A stretch of 5,894 bases of DNA, taken from positions 1-5,894 of the forward strand of contig JAJXUS010000146.1 of assembly GCA_021782675.1 (NCBI GenBank), read 5' to 3'. This DNA comes from Acidobacteriota bacterium (GTDB lineage: Bacteria > Acidobacteriota > Terriglobia > Terriglobales > Acidobacteriaceae). The position numbers and the translations under genes are program-made. The notes beneath the pieces are model-generated. The model was given only the letters and a program-made list of their open reading frames with translations, was not told where the DNA came from and made no database searches. Shown here piece by piece: positions 1 to 5,739 of the stretch; position 1 is the stretch's first letter, and each line of letters begins with the position of its first letter.

Positions 1-47
1 AGCAGTGCGAGTTCCCAGCGATGGAAGAGCTGGTGGTCAATACGCAT
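1..47 (-). CDS. possible 5' end of an unidentified gene (partial)
   Basis: An ATG at 47-45 on the minus strand opens a frame that runs off the left edge and reads MRIDHQLFHRWELAL. It starts 50 bp after the mogA-like stop codon, in the same direction, so it could be the next gene of that transcript. No Shine-Dalgarno sequence is visible before it, and 15 codons are too few to recognise a family or to exclude chance. The alternative ATG at 96-94, which nearly abuts the mogA-like stop, gives only 19 codons before a TGA and looks less likely. Confidence 0.25.
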   Translation of the reverse strand, partial: MRIDHQLFHRWELAL

Positions 48-97
48 GAATGGAGGCCAGAAGGGTGGACTGCCCGGTGCGGGTCGGTGTTTTCATC

Positions 98-595
98 CTA
101 CACGGACATCTCAGGAGAGGAGTCGCCGTGCGCCGTGTCGCCGGCCAGCAGCGCCAGCGCGTGCGGCACCAGAGGCAGCACCACACGCAGGGACTCGACC
201 GCCCCTTTGGGGCTGCCAGGAACGTTCACAACCAGCGCAATTCCCAGCGTTCCCGCCCCGGCGCGGCTCAGCGCGGCAAATTCGGTGGACTTGCGCCCCT
301 CGGCCCGCATCAGTTCGCCGAAGCCATCCAGAATCCGCTCGCAGACCATCCGCGTGGCCTCCGGCGTAACATCGCGCGCGGCAATCCCCGTGCCGCCCGT
401 GGTGATCACCAGCGGTACTTTGGCTGCAGCCTCCCGGATGGCGGCCGTGATGGCAGCCACGTCGTCCGGCACCGTTACGGAGATGCGGACCGTAAATCCG
501 GCGTCCTCGAGCGTCCGGGCGGCCAACGGCCCGGACATATCCTTGCGGCTGCCCGCGTAGCAGGAGTCACTGACGGTGATGATGGCGGCGTCCAC
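98..595 (-). CDS. MogA/MoaB-family molybdopterin biosynthesis protein
   Basis: This encodes a 165-aa cytoplasmic protein of the MoCF_biosynth fold, which binds molybdopterin. In this family MogA adenylylates molybdopterin before molybdate insertion; MoaB-type members do the same in many organisms. Visible motifs are the nucleotide/pterin loop TTGGTG at residues 65-70, RDVTPEAT at 74-81, GFGELMR at 91-97 and the C-terminal NVPGSPKGAVESL at 124-136. The open frame extends upstream to 727, but the conserved domain begins with VDAAIITVSDSC, so the GTG at 595 is the sensible start. Length (165 aa) fits the shorter MogA/MoaB proteins; E. coli MogA is 195 aa. RDVTPEAT is nearer to MogA (RDVTPDAT) than to MoaB, but motif reading cannot decide between the two names. 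No other molybdenum cofactor gene lies in the window. It is divergent from the tonB-like gene, with 141 bp between starts. Confidence 0.88.
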   Translation of the reverse strand: MDAAIITVSDSCYAGSRKDMSGPLAARTLEDAGFTVRISVTVPDDVAAITAAIREAAAKVPLVITTGGTGIAARDVTPEATRMVCERILDGFGELMRAEGRKSTEFAALSRAGAGTLGIALVVNVPGSPKGAVESLRVVLPLVPHALALLAGDTAHGDSSPEMSV

Positions 596-602
596 TGGCC
601 AG

Positions 603-608
603 ATTCTA
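603..608 (-). promoter_or_regulatory. possible -10 box of the mogA-like gene
   Basis: On the minus strand the sequence TAGAAT (five of six matches to TATAAT) lies seven bases before the GTG start at 595. A transcript starting the usual 6-8 bases after this box would begin at or next to the GTG, giving a leaderless message. This agrees with the absence of a Shine-Dalgarno sequence. I see no convincing -35 box at the right distance, so the call is tentative. Confidence 0.3.
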
Positions 609-736
609 CATTTCGCTCGGCGTACTCCGGGCACCCCGGAATGGCGGATCAATGAGACAATTGGGAAACGTATCTGAAGTTGACACGCCTGCGCATCCAC
701 GGCACGCGCCGCAGGCCCGGTGTTCACGATTCACCG

Positions 737-1912
737 ATGGCTGTAACGCAAATGCCCCCAAGCCCGACCGAAAACCAGACGGAACCGCAATTGGACCGTC
801 TGCCTGGCCGCTACGATGCCCGCGCCCCGCATGAACTGCTGGAGGTCATCGATGAGCTGGAAGGGTCGCGGATGTCTGCCCGCGTGCGGGAGGCGATGTG
901 GATTTCGCTCATTCTGCACCTGCTCGTCTTCTGGTGGATCTTCTATGGCCCCAAACTGAAGTTTCTGCAGCGCGCCACTGTCGTGAACCCGATGGAGGCC
1001 ATCCCGCAGCAGAAAAAGCCTGAGACTGTTTATCTGAACATGCCACCGGACCTGATCAAGAAGCCGCCGCCGCGGACCAATATCATCTCCGACCAGAACC
1101 ACACGGCGCAGACGAAAAATCCGTCGAACAAAAAGCTCACGCTGGACCAGTTGCTGGCGCAGCGCCGGGCCGGCCGGCCGTCGCCGCCGCCCACTCCCCG
1201 GCAACAGGCGCGGCAGCAACAGCCCACGCGGCCGCAGCCGCCGGTGCGCCCGCAGCAGCAACAACCACAGCAGCAGCCCCATGCGGTGCAGCCACAGCAG
1301 GCGCATGCTACGCAGCCGACGCCGCCGGAGCACCACCGGCCGGAGCAGGCCTTACCCTCGGCGCCCAGTGCAACGGCCTCCGCCACCTCGCGCGAACAAC
1401 GCCCGCAGCGCGCTTCCAGGGCCCAGCCACAGATTGCCCAGTCAGAGCCCAATCTTTCGGTGGGTCAGCTTATCCGCCGCGCCGAACGCGCCGCCCGCAG
1501 CAACGGCCAGAACGGGGATAACGGCCTGGGCGCTCCGATTTCCCACGCGGGCATGCAATCTGGCGTAGAAGTGCTGAGCGACACGCGCGGCGTGGACTTT
1601 GGCCCCTACCTCCGTCAGGTGATTCAAGCCACCCAGGCCAGTTGGGACCTCCTGATTCCCGAGGCCGCCCGCCCGCCGCTGTTGAAAAAGGGCCGCGTGG
1701 CGATCCAGTTCCTGATCATGCCCGATGGCAGCATCAAGCAGATGCAGCTCGTTCTGCCTTCCGGGGATGTTTCGCTGGACCGCGCGGCGTGGGGCGGTAT
1801 TACCGGGGCCGGTCCGTTCCAGCCGCTGCCCAAGCAGTTCAAAGGGCCGTATCTGGCACTGCGCTTTTATTTCCTCTATAACGAGCAGACCGGGCAATAC
1901 GAACCCCAATGA
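737..1912 (+). CDS. TonB/TolA-like energy transducer protein
   Basis: This 391-aa protein is built like a TonB or TolA protein. It has a short cytoplasmic N-terminus (residues 1-53), one membrane anchor (about 54-71, rich in Trp, Leu and Phe), a long Pro/Gln/Arg-rich periplasmic linker (about 105-235, with runs such as PQQQQPQQQP), and a compact C-terminal domain (about 288-383). That domain has the YLRQVIQATQASWDLL helix, the VAIQFLIMPDGSI strands and a final LRFYFLYN strand expected of TonB_C/TolA_C. Such proteins couple the inner-membrane proton motive force, through ExbB/ExbD or TolQ/TolR, to outer-membrane transport or integrity; no partner genes are in this window. The frame is open from a TTG at 680, but ATG 737 is preferred because the preceding residues are Arg-rich and unlike the family. 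A second ATG at 752 is possible; none has a clear Shine-Dalgarno. TonB and TolA cannot be separated from sequence reading alone. Its TGA overlaps the next gene's ATG. Confidence 0.85.
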   Translation: MAVTQMPPSPTENQTEPQLDRLPGRYDARAPHELLEVIDELEGSRMSARVREAMWISLILHLLVFWWIFYGPKLKFLQRATVVNPMEAIPQQKKPETVYLNMPPDLIKKPPPRTNIISDQNHTAQTKNPSNKKLTLDQLLAQRRAGRPSPPPTPRQQARQQQPTRPQPPVRPQQQQPQQQPHAVQPQQAHATQPTPPEHHRPEQALPSAPSATASATSREQRPQRASRAQPQIAQSEPNLSVGQLIRRAERAARSNGQNGDNGLGAPISHAGMQSGVEVLSDTRGVDFGPYLRQVIQATQASWDLLIPEAARPPLLKKGRVAIQFLIMPDGSIKQMQLVLPSGDVSLDRAAWGGITGAGPFQPLPKQFKGPYLALRFYFLYNEQTGQYEPQ

Positions 1913-2064
1913 TCGTGCCGGAAAATAACGAAAGGATGGTACGGCGCGCACGCCGCCGCCAGATCGCAGGGCTTTTGTTGATGGCGATCGCCATCTACGT
2001 CTTTGCTGCCGTCCGCGCCGGACATCACGCCATCTTTCTGCCACGCTGGTGGAGGATGTGGTAG
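1909..2064 (+). CDS. 51-aa single-pass membrane protein, Trp-rich C-terminus
   Basis: An ATG at 1909 overlaps the stop of the tonB-like gene as ATGA, and the frame runs 51 codons to a TAG at 2062-2064 inside the 5' end of miaA. The product has a basic N-terminal segment (RRARRRQ, residues 12-18), one hydrophobic helix (about 19-37, IAGLLLMAIAIYVFAAV) and a short tail ending PRWWRMW. Positive-inside rules place the N-terminus in the cytoplasm and the Trp-rich tail outside. The start has no Shine-Dalgarno, so translation is probably coupled to the upstream gene. From memory, similar short proteins ending in GWWRLW-like tails occur upstream of miaA in Acidobacteria; I could not check this. Function is unknown. 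The overlaps on both sides and the coherent membrane topology argue that it is real. Confidence 0.65.
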   Translation: MIVPENNERMVRRARRRQIAGLLLMAIAIYVFAAVRAGHHAIFLPRWWRMW

Positions 2065-3032
2065 CTCCGGCCGCTACCCCCGAATCTGCGGCACCCAATC
2101 CACCGTTGCTCGTCGTCCTGCTGGGAGCCACCGCCAGCGGCAAGACTGCGCTTTCGCTGACTCTGGCTGAGCGGTTTAACGGAGAGATTCTGAGCTGCGA
2201 TTCCGTCGCCGTGTATCGCGGCATGGATGTAGGCGCGGCCAAACCCACAGCCGCCGAGCGCGCCCGTGTTCCGCACCATCTGCTGGATATCGCCAGCCCG
2301 GACGAACCCTATAGTGCCGGGGACTATAGCCGCGACGCCCGGCGAGCGCTGGCCGAGATCGCCGCGCGGGGACGCCTGCCAATCGTCGTCGGAGGCACGG
2401 GCCTCTATCTGCGGGCTCTGCTCTCCGGCTTGTTCGAGGGCCCGAAGCGCTCCGAAGATTTGCGCGAGCGTCTGCGACACAGCGCCGCGTCGCGGTCGGC
2501 AGAGTATCTGTGGCGGCTGCTGCATTGCATCGATCCGGCGTCCGCTGCGCGCATCCACGCCAATGACACGCCCAAGCTGATTCGTGCGATTGAGGTGACC
2601 GTCGCCGGCCGGCAGCCTATGTCGGCGGCCTGGCAGGCGGGGCGCGACCCGTTGCACGGCTTTCGCATTCTGCGAATCGGGCTGGACCCGCCGCGCCCGG
2701 CGCTCTACGCGCGCATCAATCAGCGGGCTGCCGCCATGTTTACGAGCGGCCTGATGGAAGAGACGGCTGCGCTGCTGGCCCAATACGGGCCGGCGTGCGC
2801 GGCGCTTGGGACGCTGGGCTACAAGCAGGCCGCCATGGTGCAGCGTGGCGAGATGCCGCTCGCAGCCGCCATCGCCGCGACGCAGCAAGGGCATCGCAAC
2901 TACGCCAAGCGGCAGATGACCTGGTTTCGCCGCGAGCCGGAGGTAACCTGGCTGCACGATTTTGGCGATGCACGGGATGCGGTTGCGGCTGCGGAGCGGG
3001 TGATCCTCGAGCAATCGAGAGCTACCAGGTAG
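2049..3032 (+). CDS. miaA: tRNA dimethylallyltransferase MiaA
   Basis: MiaA transfers a dimethylallyl group from DMAPP to N6 of A37 in tRNAs that read codons starting with U, the first step to i6A/ms2i6A, which improves codon-anticodon pairing. The 327-aa product (E. coli MiaA is 316) shows the P-loop GATASGKT at residues 26-33, the DSVAVYRGMDVGAAKP motif at 51-66 with the catalytic Asp and the base-contacting region, PHHLLD at 75-80, GGTGLYLRALL at 115-125, and the tRNA-binding RNYAKRQMTWFRR segment at 283-295. All key elements are present. The start is uncertain. GTG 2049 has no Shine-Dalgarno; GTG 2058 has GGAGG only two bases upstream; TTG 2106 would leave almost nothing before the P-loop. 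Every candidate except the TTG overlaps the small membrane gene, which implies translational coupling. Its last 11 bp overlap the end of the convergent membrane-protein gene. Confidence 0.96.
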   Translation: MEDVVAPAATPESAAPNPPLLVVLLGATASGKTALSLTLAERFNGEILSCDSVAVYRGMDVGAAKPTAAERARVPHHLLDIASPDEPYSAGDYSRDARRALAEIAARGRLPIVVGGTGLYLRALLSGLFEGPKRSEDLRERLRHSAASRSAEYLWRLLHCIDPASAARIHANDTPKLIRAIEVTVAGRQPMSAAWQAGRDPLHGFRILRIGLDPPRPALYARINQRAAAMFTSGLMEETAALLAQYGPACAALGTLGYKQAAMVQRGEMPLAAAIAATQQGHRNYAKRQMTWFRREPEVTWLHDFGDARDAVAAAERVILEQSRATR

Positions 3033-3033
3033 C
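3021..3033. repeat. 13-bp palindrome holding both convergent stop codons
   Basis: The sequence GCTACCAGGTAGC is a perfect inverted repeat of 6 + 1 + 6 bases. Its arms contain the TAG of miaA (3030-3032, plus strand) and the TAG of the convergent membrane-protein gene (3024-3022, minus strand), so both genes end in GGTAG. The one-base centre does not allow a classical terminator hairpin and no T-run follows on either strand. Confidence 0.6.
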
Positions 3034-3327
3034 GATGATCAACGCTAAATCGGCAGCCAGAAAAATCCCAATGGAGATGCCCCAGAAAATTTTGGCGTTG
3101 TGGTTGAAGCTTGCAATGGATCCGCATTCAGGATTGCATTCGATCGCGCGAAACTTTCGATGCATCAGGACAAAAGTAACAGCCGACGCAAGGATATAGA
3201 GCGAAAAGACGGCAAACCAGATGGGCAGGTGATGGGTCGGCCGAATTGCTTTGGCAAACAGAAAGACACTTTCGACCCCCATAATGAAGGCCAGCAAGAC
3301 GTTTAGATATCGCATTCCATGCTTCAT
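3022..3327 (-). CDS. 101-aa hypothetical membrane protein, three helices
   Basis: I do not recognise this family. The 101-aa product has three hydrophobic segments at about residues 7-25, 35-55 and 79-99, which would make a small integral inner-membrane protein. Between helices 2 and 3 lies a hydrophilic loop with two cysteines (Cys64 and Cys68, reading CNPEC) and a basic patch HRKFR. The start at 3327 is well supported: a perfect AAGGAGG (3338-3332) lies four bases before the ATG, and a TAAAAT -10 box lies just upstream. The next ATG, at 3315, is too far from that ribosome site. Counted GC over 3061-3300 is about 49%, against 65% for a 60-bp sample of miaA, so the gene may have been acquired by transfer. 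It converges on miaA, overlapping it by 11 bp, and is divergent from rpsT. Confidence 0.75.
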   Translation of the reverse strand: MKHGMRYLNVLLAFIMGVESVFLFAKAIRPTHHLPIWFAVFSLYILASAVTFVLMHRKFRAIECNPECGSIASFNHNAKIFWGISIGIFLAADLALIIATW

Positions 3328-3331
3328 TTCG

Positions 3332-3338
3332 CCTCCTT
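3332..3338 (-). promoter_or_regulatory. strong Shine-Dalgarno of the 101-aa membrane gene
   Basis: The minus strand reads AAGGAGG four bases before the ATG at 3327. It is the clearest ribosome binding site in the window and fixes the start of that gene. Confidence 0.75.
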
Positions 3339-3345
3339 CGCCGAC

Positions 3346-3351
3346 ATTTTA
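3346..3351 (-). promoter_or_regulatory. likely -10 box of the 101-aa membrane gene
   Basis: TAAAAT on the minus strand (five of six matches to TATAAT) lies 18 bases before the ATG, just upstream of the Shine-Dalgarno. The best -35 candidate, TTACCC at 3375-3370 with an 18-base spacer, matches only three of six positions and sits in the GGGGTAACCCC inverted repeat. Confidence 0.4.
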
Positions 3352-3368
3352 GCGCCGGGCGGCGTCGC

Positions 3369-3379
3369 GGGGTAACCCC
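3369..3379. repeat. 11-bp inverted repeat GGGGTAACCCC between divergent promoters
   Basis: A perfect odd palindrome (five-base arms around one A) lies between the rpsT promoter and the -10 box of the membrane-protein gene, on the presumed -35 position of the latter. Its position would suit an operator, but no regulator is known or encoded nearby, and its small size means chance is possible. Confidence 0.3.
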
Positions 3380-3399
3380 TGAAACTCGCTAATCCGCAA

Positions 3400-3429
3400 T
3401 TGACCCGATGTGGGCTGTTTCCGTACACT
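3400..3429 (+). promoter_or_regulatory. sigma-70-type promoter of rpsT
   Basis: TTGACC at 3400-3405 (five of six matches to TTGACA) and TACACT at 3424-3429 (four of six to TATAAT) are separated by 18 bases. Transcription would start near 3436, leaving a leader of roughly 100 bases before the rpsT start. This is the best promoter in the window and fits a strongly expressed ribosomal gene. Confidence 0.6.
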
Positions 3430-3443
3430 AAAGCAGGGAATTT

Positions 3444-3461
3444 GTGCCTGTGTCCGGGCAC
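3444..3461 (+). promoter_or_regulatory. small hairpin in the rpsT leader
   Basis: GTGCC at 3444-3448 pairs with GGCAC at 3457-3461 around an eight-base loop, just after the predicted transcription start. S20 represses its own translation in E. coli, so a leader structure is reasonable. A five-pair stem is short, however, and no match to a known S20 leader was recognised. Confidence 0.25.
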
Positions 3462-3539
3462 GGAAGACTGGCGTGTCCTTTCGCCGCCGTCTCGATCCCT
3501 AAATTTTCAAGTCCCAGAGAAAGTGGATTTTAGGCTTTT

Positions 3540-3815
3540 ATGGCAAATCATGTTTCGTCGTTGAAGCGCGCCCGGCAGACCGTCAAGCGCACCGCCGTCA
3601 ATCGCGCCAACCGCAGCAAGCTGCGCGGCACGCTGCGCGCTATGCGTGAGGCGCTGGCCGCCGGTGATGCCGCCGCCGCGCGCACCCAATACAACGCCAC
3701 TGTTTCGCTGCTCGACAAGAGCGTGCAGAAAGGCGTGCTGCACGATAACACCGCCTCCCGCTACAAGAGCCGCCTGAACGCGCGGCTGAAAGCGCTGGCC
3801 CCCAAGGCCGCCTAG
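3540..3815 (+). CDS. rpsT: 30S ribosomal protein S20
   Basis: This encodes S20, a primary 16S rRNA-binding protein at the bottom of the small subunit. The 91-aa product (E. coli has 87) starts [17 protein letters not shown], close to the family's usual MANIKSAKKRARQ opening. It is rich in Lys, Arg and Ala, as expected of its long rRNA-contacting helices, with the [13 protein letters not shown] segment at residues 21-33 and the [12 protein letters not shown] segment at 69-80 near the C-terminus. The Shine-Dalgarno is weak: only TAGG at 3531-3534, five bases before the ATG. The gene appears to be monocistronic, with its own promoter upstream and a convergent gene downstream. Confidence 0.97.
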   Translation: MANHVSSLKRARQTVKRTAVNRANRSKLRGTLRAMREALAAGDAAAARTQYNATVSLLDKSVQKGVLHDNTASRYKSRLNARLKALAPKAA

Positions 3816-3829
3816 TTTCAGAAGGGGGT

Positions 3830-3841
3830 CTCCGCGCGGAG
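3830..3841. repeat. 12-bp palindrome after rpsT, weak terminator candidate
   Basis: CTCCGCGCGGAG, a perfect palindrome, lies 14 bases after the rpsT stop and 25 bases before the end of the convergent glycosyltransferase gene. It could fold as CTCC/GGAG around a GCGC loop in RNA from either strand. No T-run follows on either side, so intrinsic termination is not well supported. Confidence 0.3.
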
Positions 3842-3866
3842 TTGTCACATCCCGCTGGAGGCCCTT

Positions 3867-5057
3867 TCACTTTCTGGGCTCTTCCCCGCGCGACATTCCT
3901 TCTCCGAGAAGCTCCCGCAGGACCGCTATCCAGCGGTCTCCATAGTTATTCCATCCGCCAAGATGCCGCACGCGATCCAGCGCTGCCTGGCGCATGCTTT
4001 GTTGTTTCGCGGGATCATCCGCCAGCTCCTGCAGCCGCGCTGCGAGCGCGTCGGCGTCGCCAGGCGGGACGATGAAACCCTCTTCGCCATCCGCGAAAAG
4101 GTCCGCAGCGCCCGTATTGCTGGACGCGATTACCGGGCAGCCGCAGGCCATGGCTTCCCCCTGCACCAGCCCGAATCCCTCTTCCATCGACGGCAGCACC
4201 AGCACGTGGCTCGTGCTCAAATGGCGCATCATATCGGCGCGCCCAACGGGTCCGAGCACTTCGACATTTTCCATTGGGAGCCTGGCCAGTACGGGCTTCA
4301 TATGCGAAATGACGGGACCCAGCAGCCGCAGCCGCTTGCGCGGATGGCGCACGCGGGCAAAGGCCTCCAGCAGATACGGGATGCCTTTCCGCAGGTTCAC
4401 CTGCCCGGCGAACGCAACGTCAAGCCGCTCCGGGTCAGAGGCACCCTGCGGGTGAAACGCGCCCAGTTCCACCCCGTAGGGGATCACACGAAGCTTTTCT
4501 GCGAGAACGCCTTCGGCCACAAAGCTGCGCGCCGCAAATGTTGATGGCACCACGATGCAGTCTGCCTGCGCGTATTGTTGCTCTTCGCGAACCGTATCGC
4601 GCTCGTCATATGTGCCGAAAGGGACGTTCCACCGGCGGTGTTCTGCGCTCACCAGCCGCCACTGGTATCTTGCGTGCGACGATCCCCGGTCGCAAATATA
4701 TTTTGCGCCACGCTGCTGCAGGCTGGCGCCCGCGAGTAAACCTGCCCCGGAGATCGCAATCAGCGCGTCGCACGCCTCCTGATCGATTCGCGCCGTCAGC
4801 CACTGATCGAACAGGCGTGCATTGGCGTAGTCCAGACCCCTGGTCGCGCGCGAGGGATATAGTCCGTACTTGGCCAGCGCCATCAGCGGTCCATGCACCC
4901 ACGGGAAGGTTGCGACCTGCTCGTGCGGAACACCCTCCCGCCGCAGCCGCCGCCACGGATAGGTGGAGTACACCGTGCCCAGCGCGCCATATCGCCGCAA
5001 CTGGTGCGCCAGCGCAAAGTGGTGATAAACCCCGAAGACTGCCTGCGAGACGCGCAT
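3867..5057 (-). CDS. GT4-type glycosyltransferase, downstream copy of a tandem pair
   Basis: This 396-aa protein has the two-domain GT-B architecture of family 4 glycosyltransferases, retaining enzymes that move a sugar from a nucleotide-sugar to a glycan or lipid acceptor, usually at the cytoplasmic membrane face. The N-terminal domain (about 1-185) contains YHHFALAHQL and the CDRGSSHARYQWRL segment (122-135). The C-terminal donor domain (about 195-385) shows VIPYGVEL, the GQVNLRKG donor loop (218-225) and the EEGFGLVQGEAMACGCPVI signature (292-310) with the EX7E pair at E293 and E301. The start is ATG 5057 because GGGAG lies six bases upstream. The in-frame GTG at 5096 would add 13 residues and overlap the upstream gene. 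The gene begins 19 bases after the stop of its paralogue, so the two are probably cotranscribed. Donor and acceptor cannot be told from sequence; cell-surface polysaccharide synthesis is a guess. Confidence 0.9.
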   Translation of the reverse strand: MRVSQAVFGVYHHFALAHQLRRYGALGTVYSTYPWRRLRREGVPHEQVATFPWVHGPLMALAKYGLYPSRATRGLDYANARLFDQWLTARIDQEACDALIAISGAGLLAGASLQQRGAKYICDRGSSHARYQWRLVSAEHRRWNVPFGTYDERDTVREEQQYAQADCIVVPSTFAARSFVAEGVLAEKLRVIPYGVELGAFHPQGASDPERLDVAFAGQVNLRKGIPYLLEAFARVRHPRKRLRLLGPVISHMKPVLARLPMENVEVLGPVGRADMMRHLSTSHVLVLPSMEEGFGLVQGEAMACGCPVIASSNTGAADLFADGEEGFIVPPGDADALAARLQELADDPAKQQSMRQAALDRVRHLGGWNNYGDRWIAVLRELLGEGMSRGEEPRK

Positions 5058-5076
5058 GCGCTGCTCCCGCCCCAGT

Positions 5077-5739
5077 CTAGCGGGCCTCGCCGTCACGGGC
5101 GCTCACCAGCTCCCGCAGCACGGCCATCCAGCGGTCGCCGTAATCATTCCAGCCGCCCAGCCGCCGGACGCGCTCCAGCGCCGCGTGACGCATCGTCCGC
5201 TGCCGGGCCGGATCATCCGCCAGCGTCTGCATCGCCTGCGCCAGCGCTGCAACATCGCCCGCTGGAACAATGAAGCCTTCCCGCCCATTCATGAAAAGAT
5301 CTTCGCTGCCCGTATTGGGCGTCGCGATCACCGGACAGCCGCACGCCATCGCTTCGCCCTGCACCAGCGCCAGCCCTTCTTCGAGCGACGGCAGCACCAT
5401 CGCGTGGCTGGTGCTCAGATAACGGATCAGCTCCGCTCGCCCGACCGCGCCGACGATCTCCACGTTCTCCCTGGGCAGACGAGGCAGCAGGGCCTTCATG
5501 TGCGCAAACACCGGACCAATGATGCGCAGCCGCTTGCGTGGATGCCGCACACGCGCAAAGGCTTCGAGCAGATCGGGCACGCCCTTGCGCAGGCTCACCT
5601 GTCCGACGAAACAAAGGTCGAACCTCTCCGGATCGGGCTCGCCGGCCGGATGAAAATCTTCCAGCCGCACACCGTAAGTAATTACACGAACTTTCTCCGC
5701 GGGTACTCCTTCCGCCGCAAAGCTGCGCGCCGCGAAGGT
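5077..5739 (-). CDS. GT4-type glycosyltransferase, upstream copy, 5'-truncated at a sequence junction
   Basis: The 220 residues present correspond to the whole donor-binding domain of the neighbouring glycosyltransferase and are about 70% identical to it (133 of 188 aligned positions by hand count). They include the GQVSLRKG loop and the signature EEGLALVQGEAMACGCPVI with the EX7E glutamates. The usual EGFGL is EGLAL here, a conservative change. The open part starts TFAARSFAAEGVPAEK, matching STFAARSFVAEGVLAEK of the neighbour. Immediately upstream the frame reads Leu then TAG (5745-5743) and all similarity is lost, so about 170 N-terminal residues are missing. A GTG at 5670 is in frame but lies inside the conserved domain and is not a credible native start. 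If the junction is an assembly error the real gene is probably intact; if it is real, this is a pseudogene. Confidence 0.82.
   Translation of the reverse strand, partial: TFAARSFAAEGVPAEKVRVITYGVRLEDFHPAGEPDPERFDLCFVGQVSLRKGVPDLLEAFARVRHPRKRLRIIGPVFAHMKALLPRLPRENVEIVGAVGRAELIRYLSTSHAMVLPSLEEGLALVQGEAMACGCPVIATPNTGSEDLFMNGREGFIVPAGDVAALAQAMQTLADDPARQRTMRHAALERVRRLGGWNDYGDRWMAVLRELVSARDGEAR

Noticed and set aside
50..655. Long plus-strand frames opposite the mogA-like gene.
   Set aside because: They are antisense to recognisable MogA motifs and their translations show no domain-like pattern.
680..685. A perfect TTGACA -35 hexamer upstream of the tonB-like gene.
   Set aside because: No acceptable -10 box lies 16-18 bases downstream (the positions read GCACGC to ACGCGC), so I do not call it a promoter.
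1190..1340. The CAG-rich stretch as a trinucleotide repeat array or CRISPR-like element.
   Set aside because: The units are irregular and in frame, coding for the Gln/Pro linker; there are no regular spacers or constant repeats.
1030..1452. A minus-strand frame rich in Cys and Gly that resembles a metallothionein-like protein.
   Set aside because: The Cys/Gly runs are simply the reverse complement of the CAG/CCG repeats that encode the Gln/Pro linker of the tonB-like gene.
2025..3014. A 329-codon open frame on the minus strand opposite miaA.
   Set aside because: It is fully antisense to a protein with all MiaA motifs, is rich in Arg and low-complexity stretches, and resembles no family; high-GC coding regions often give such long antisense frames.
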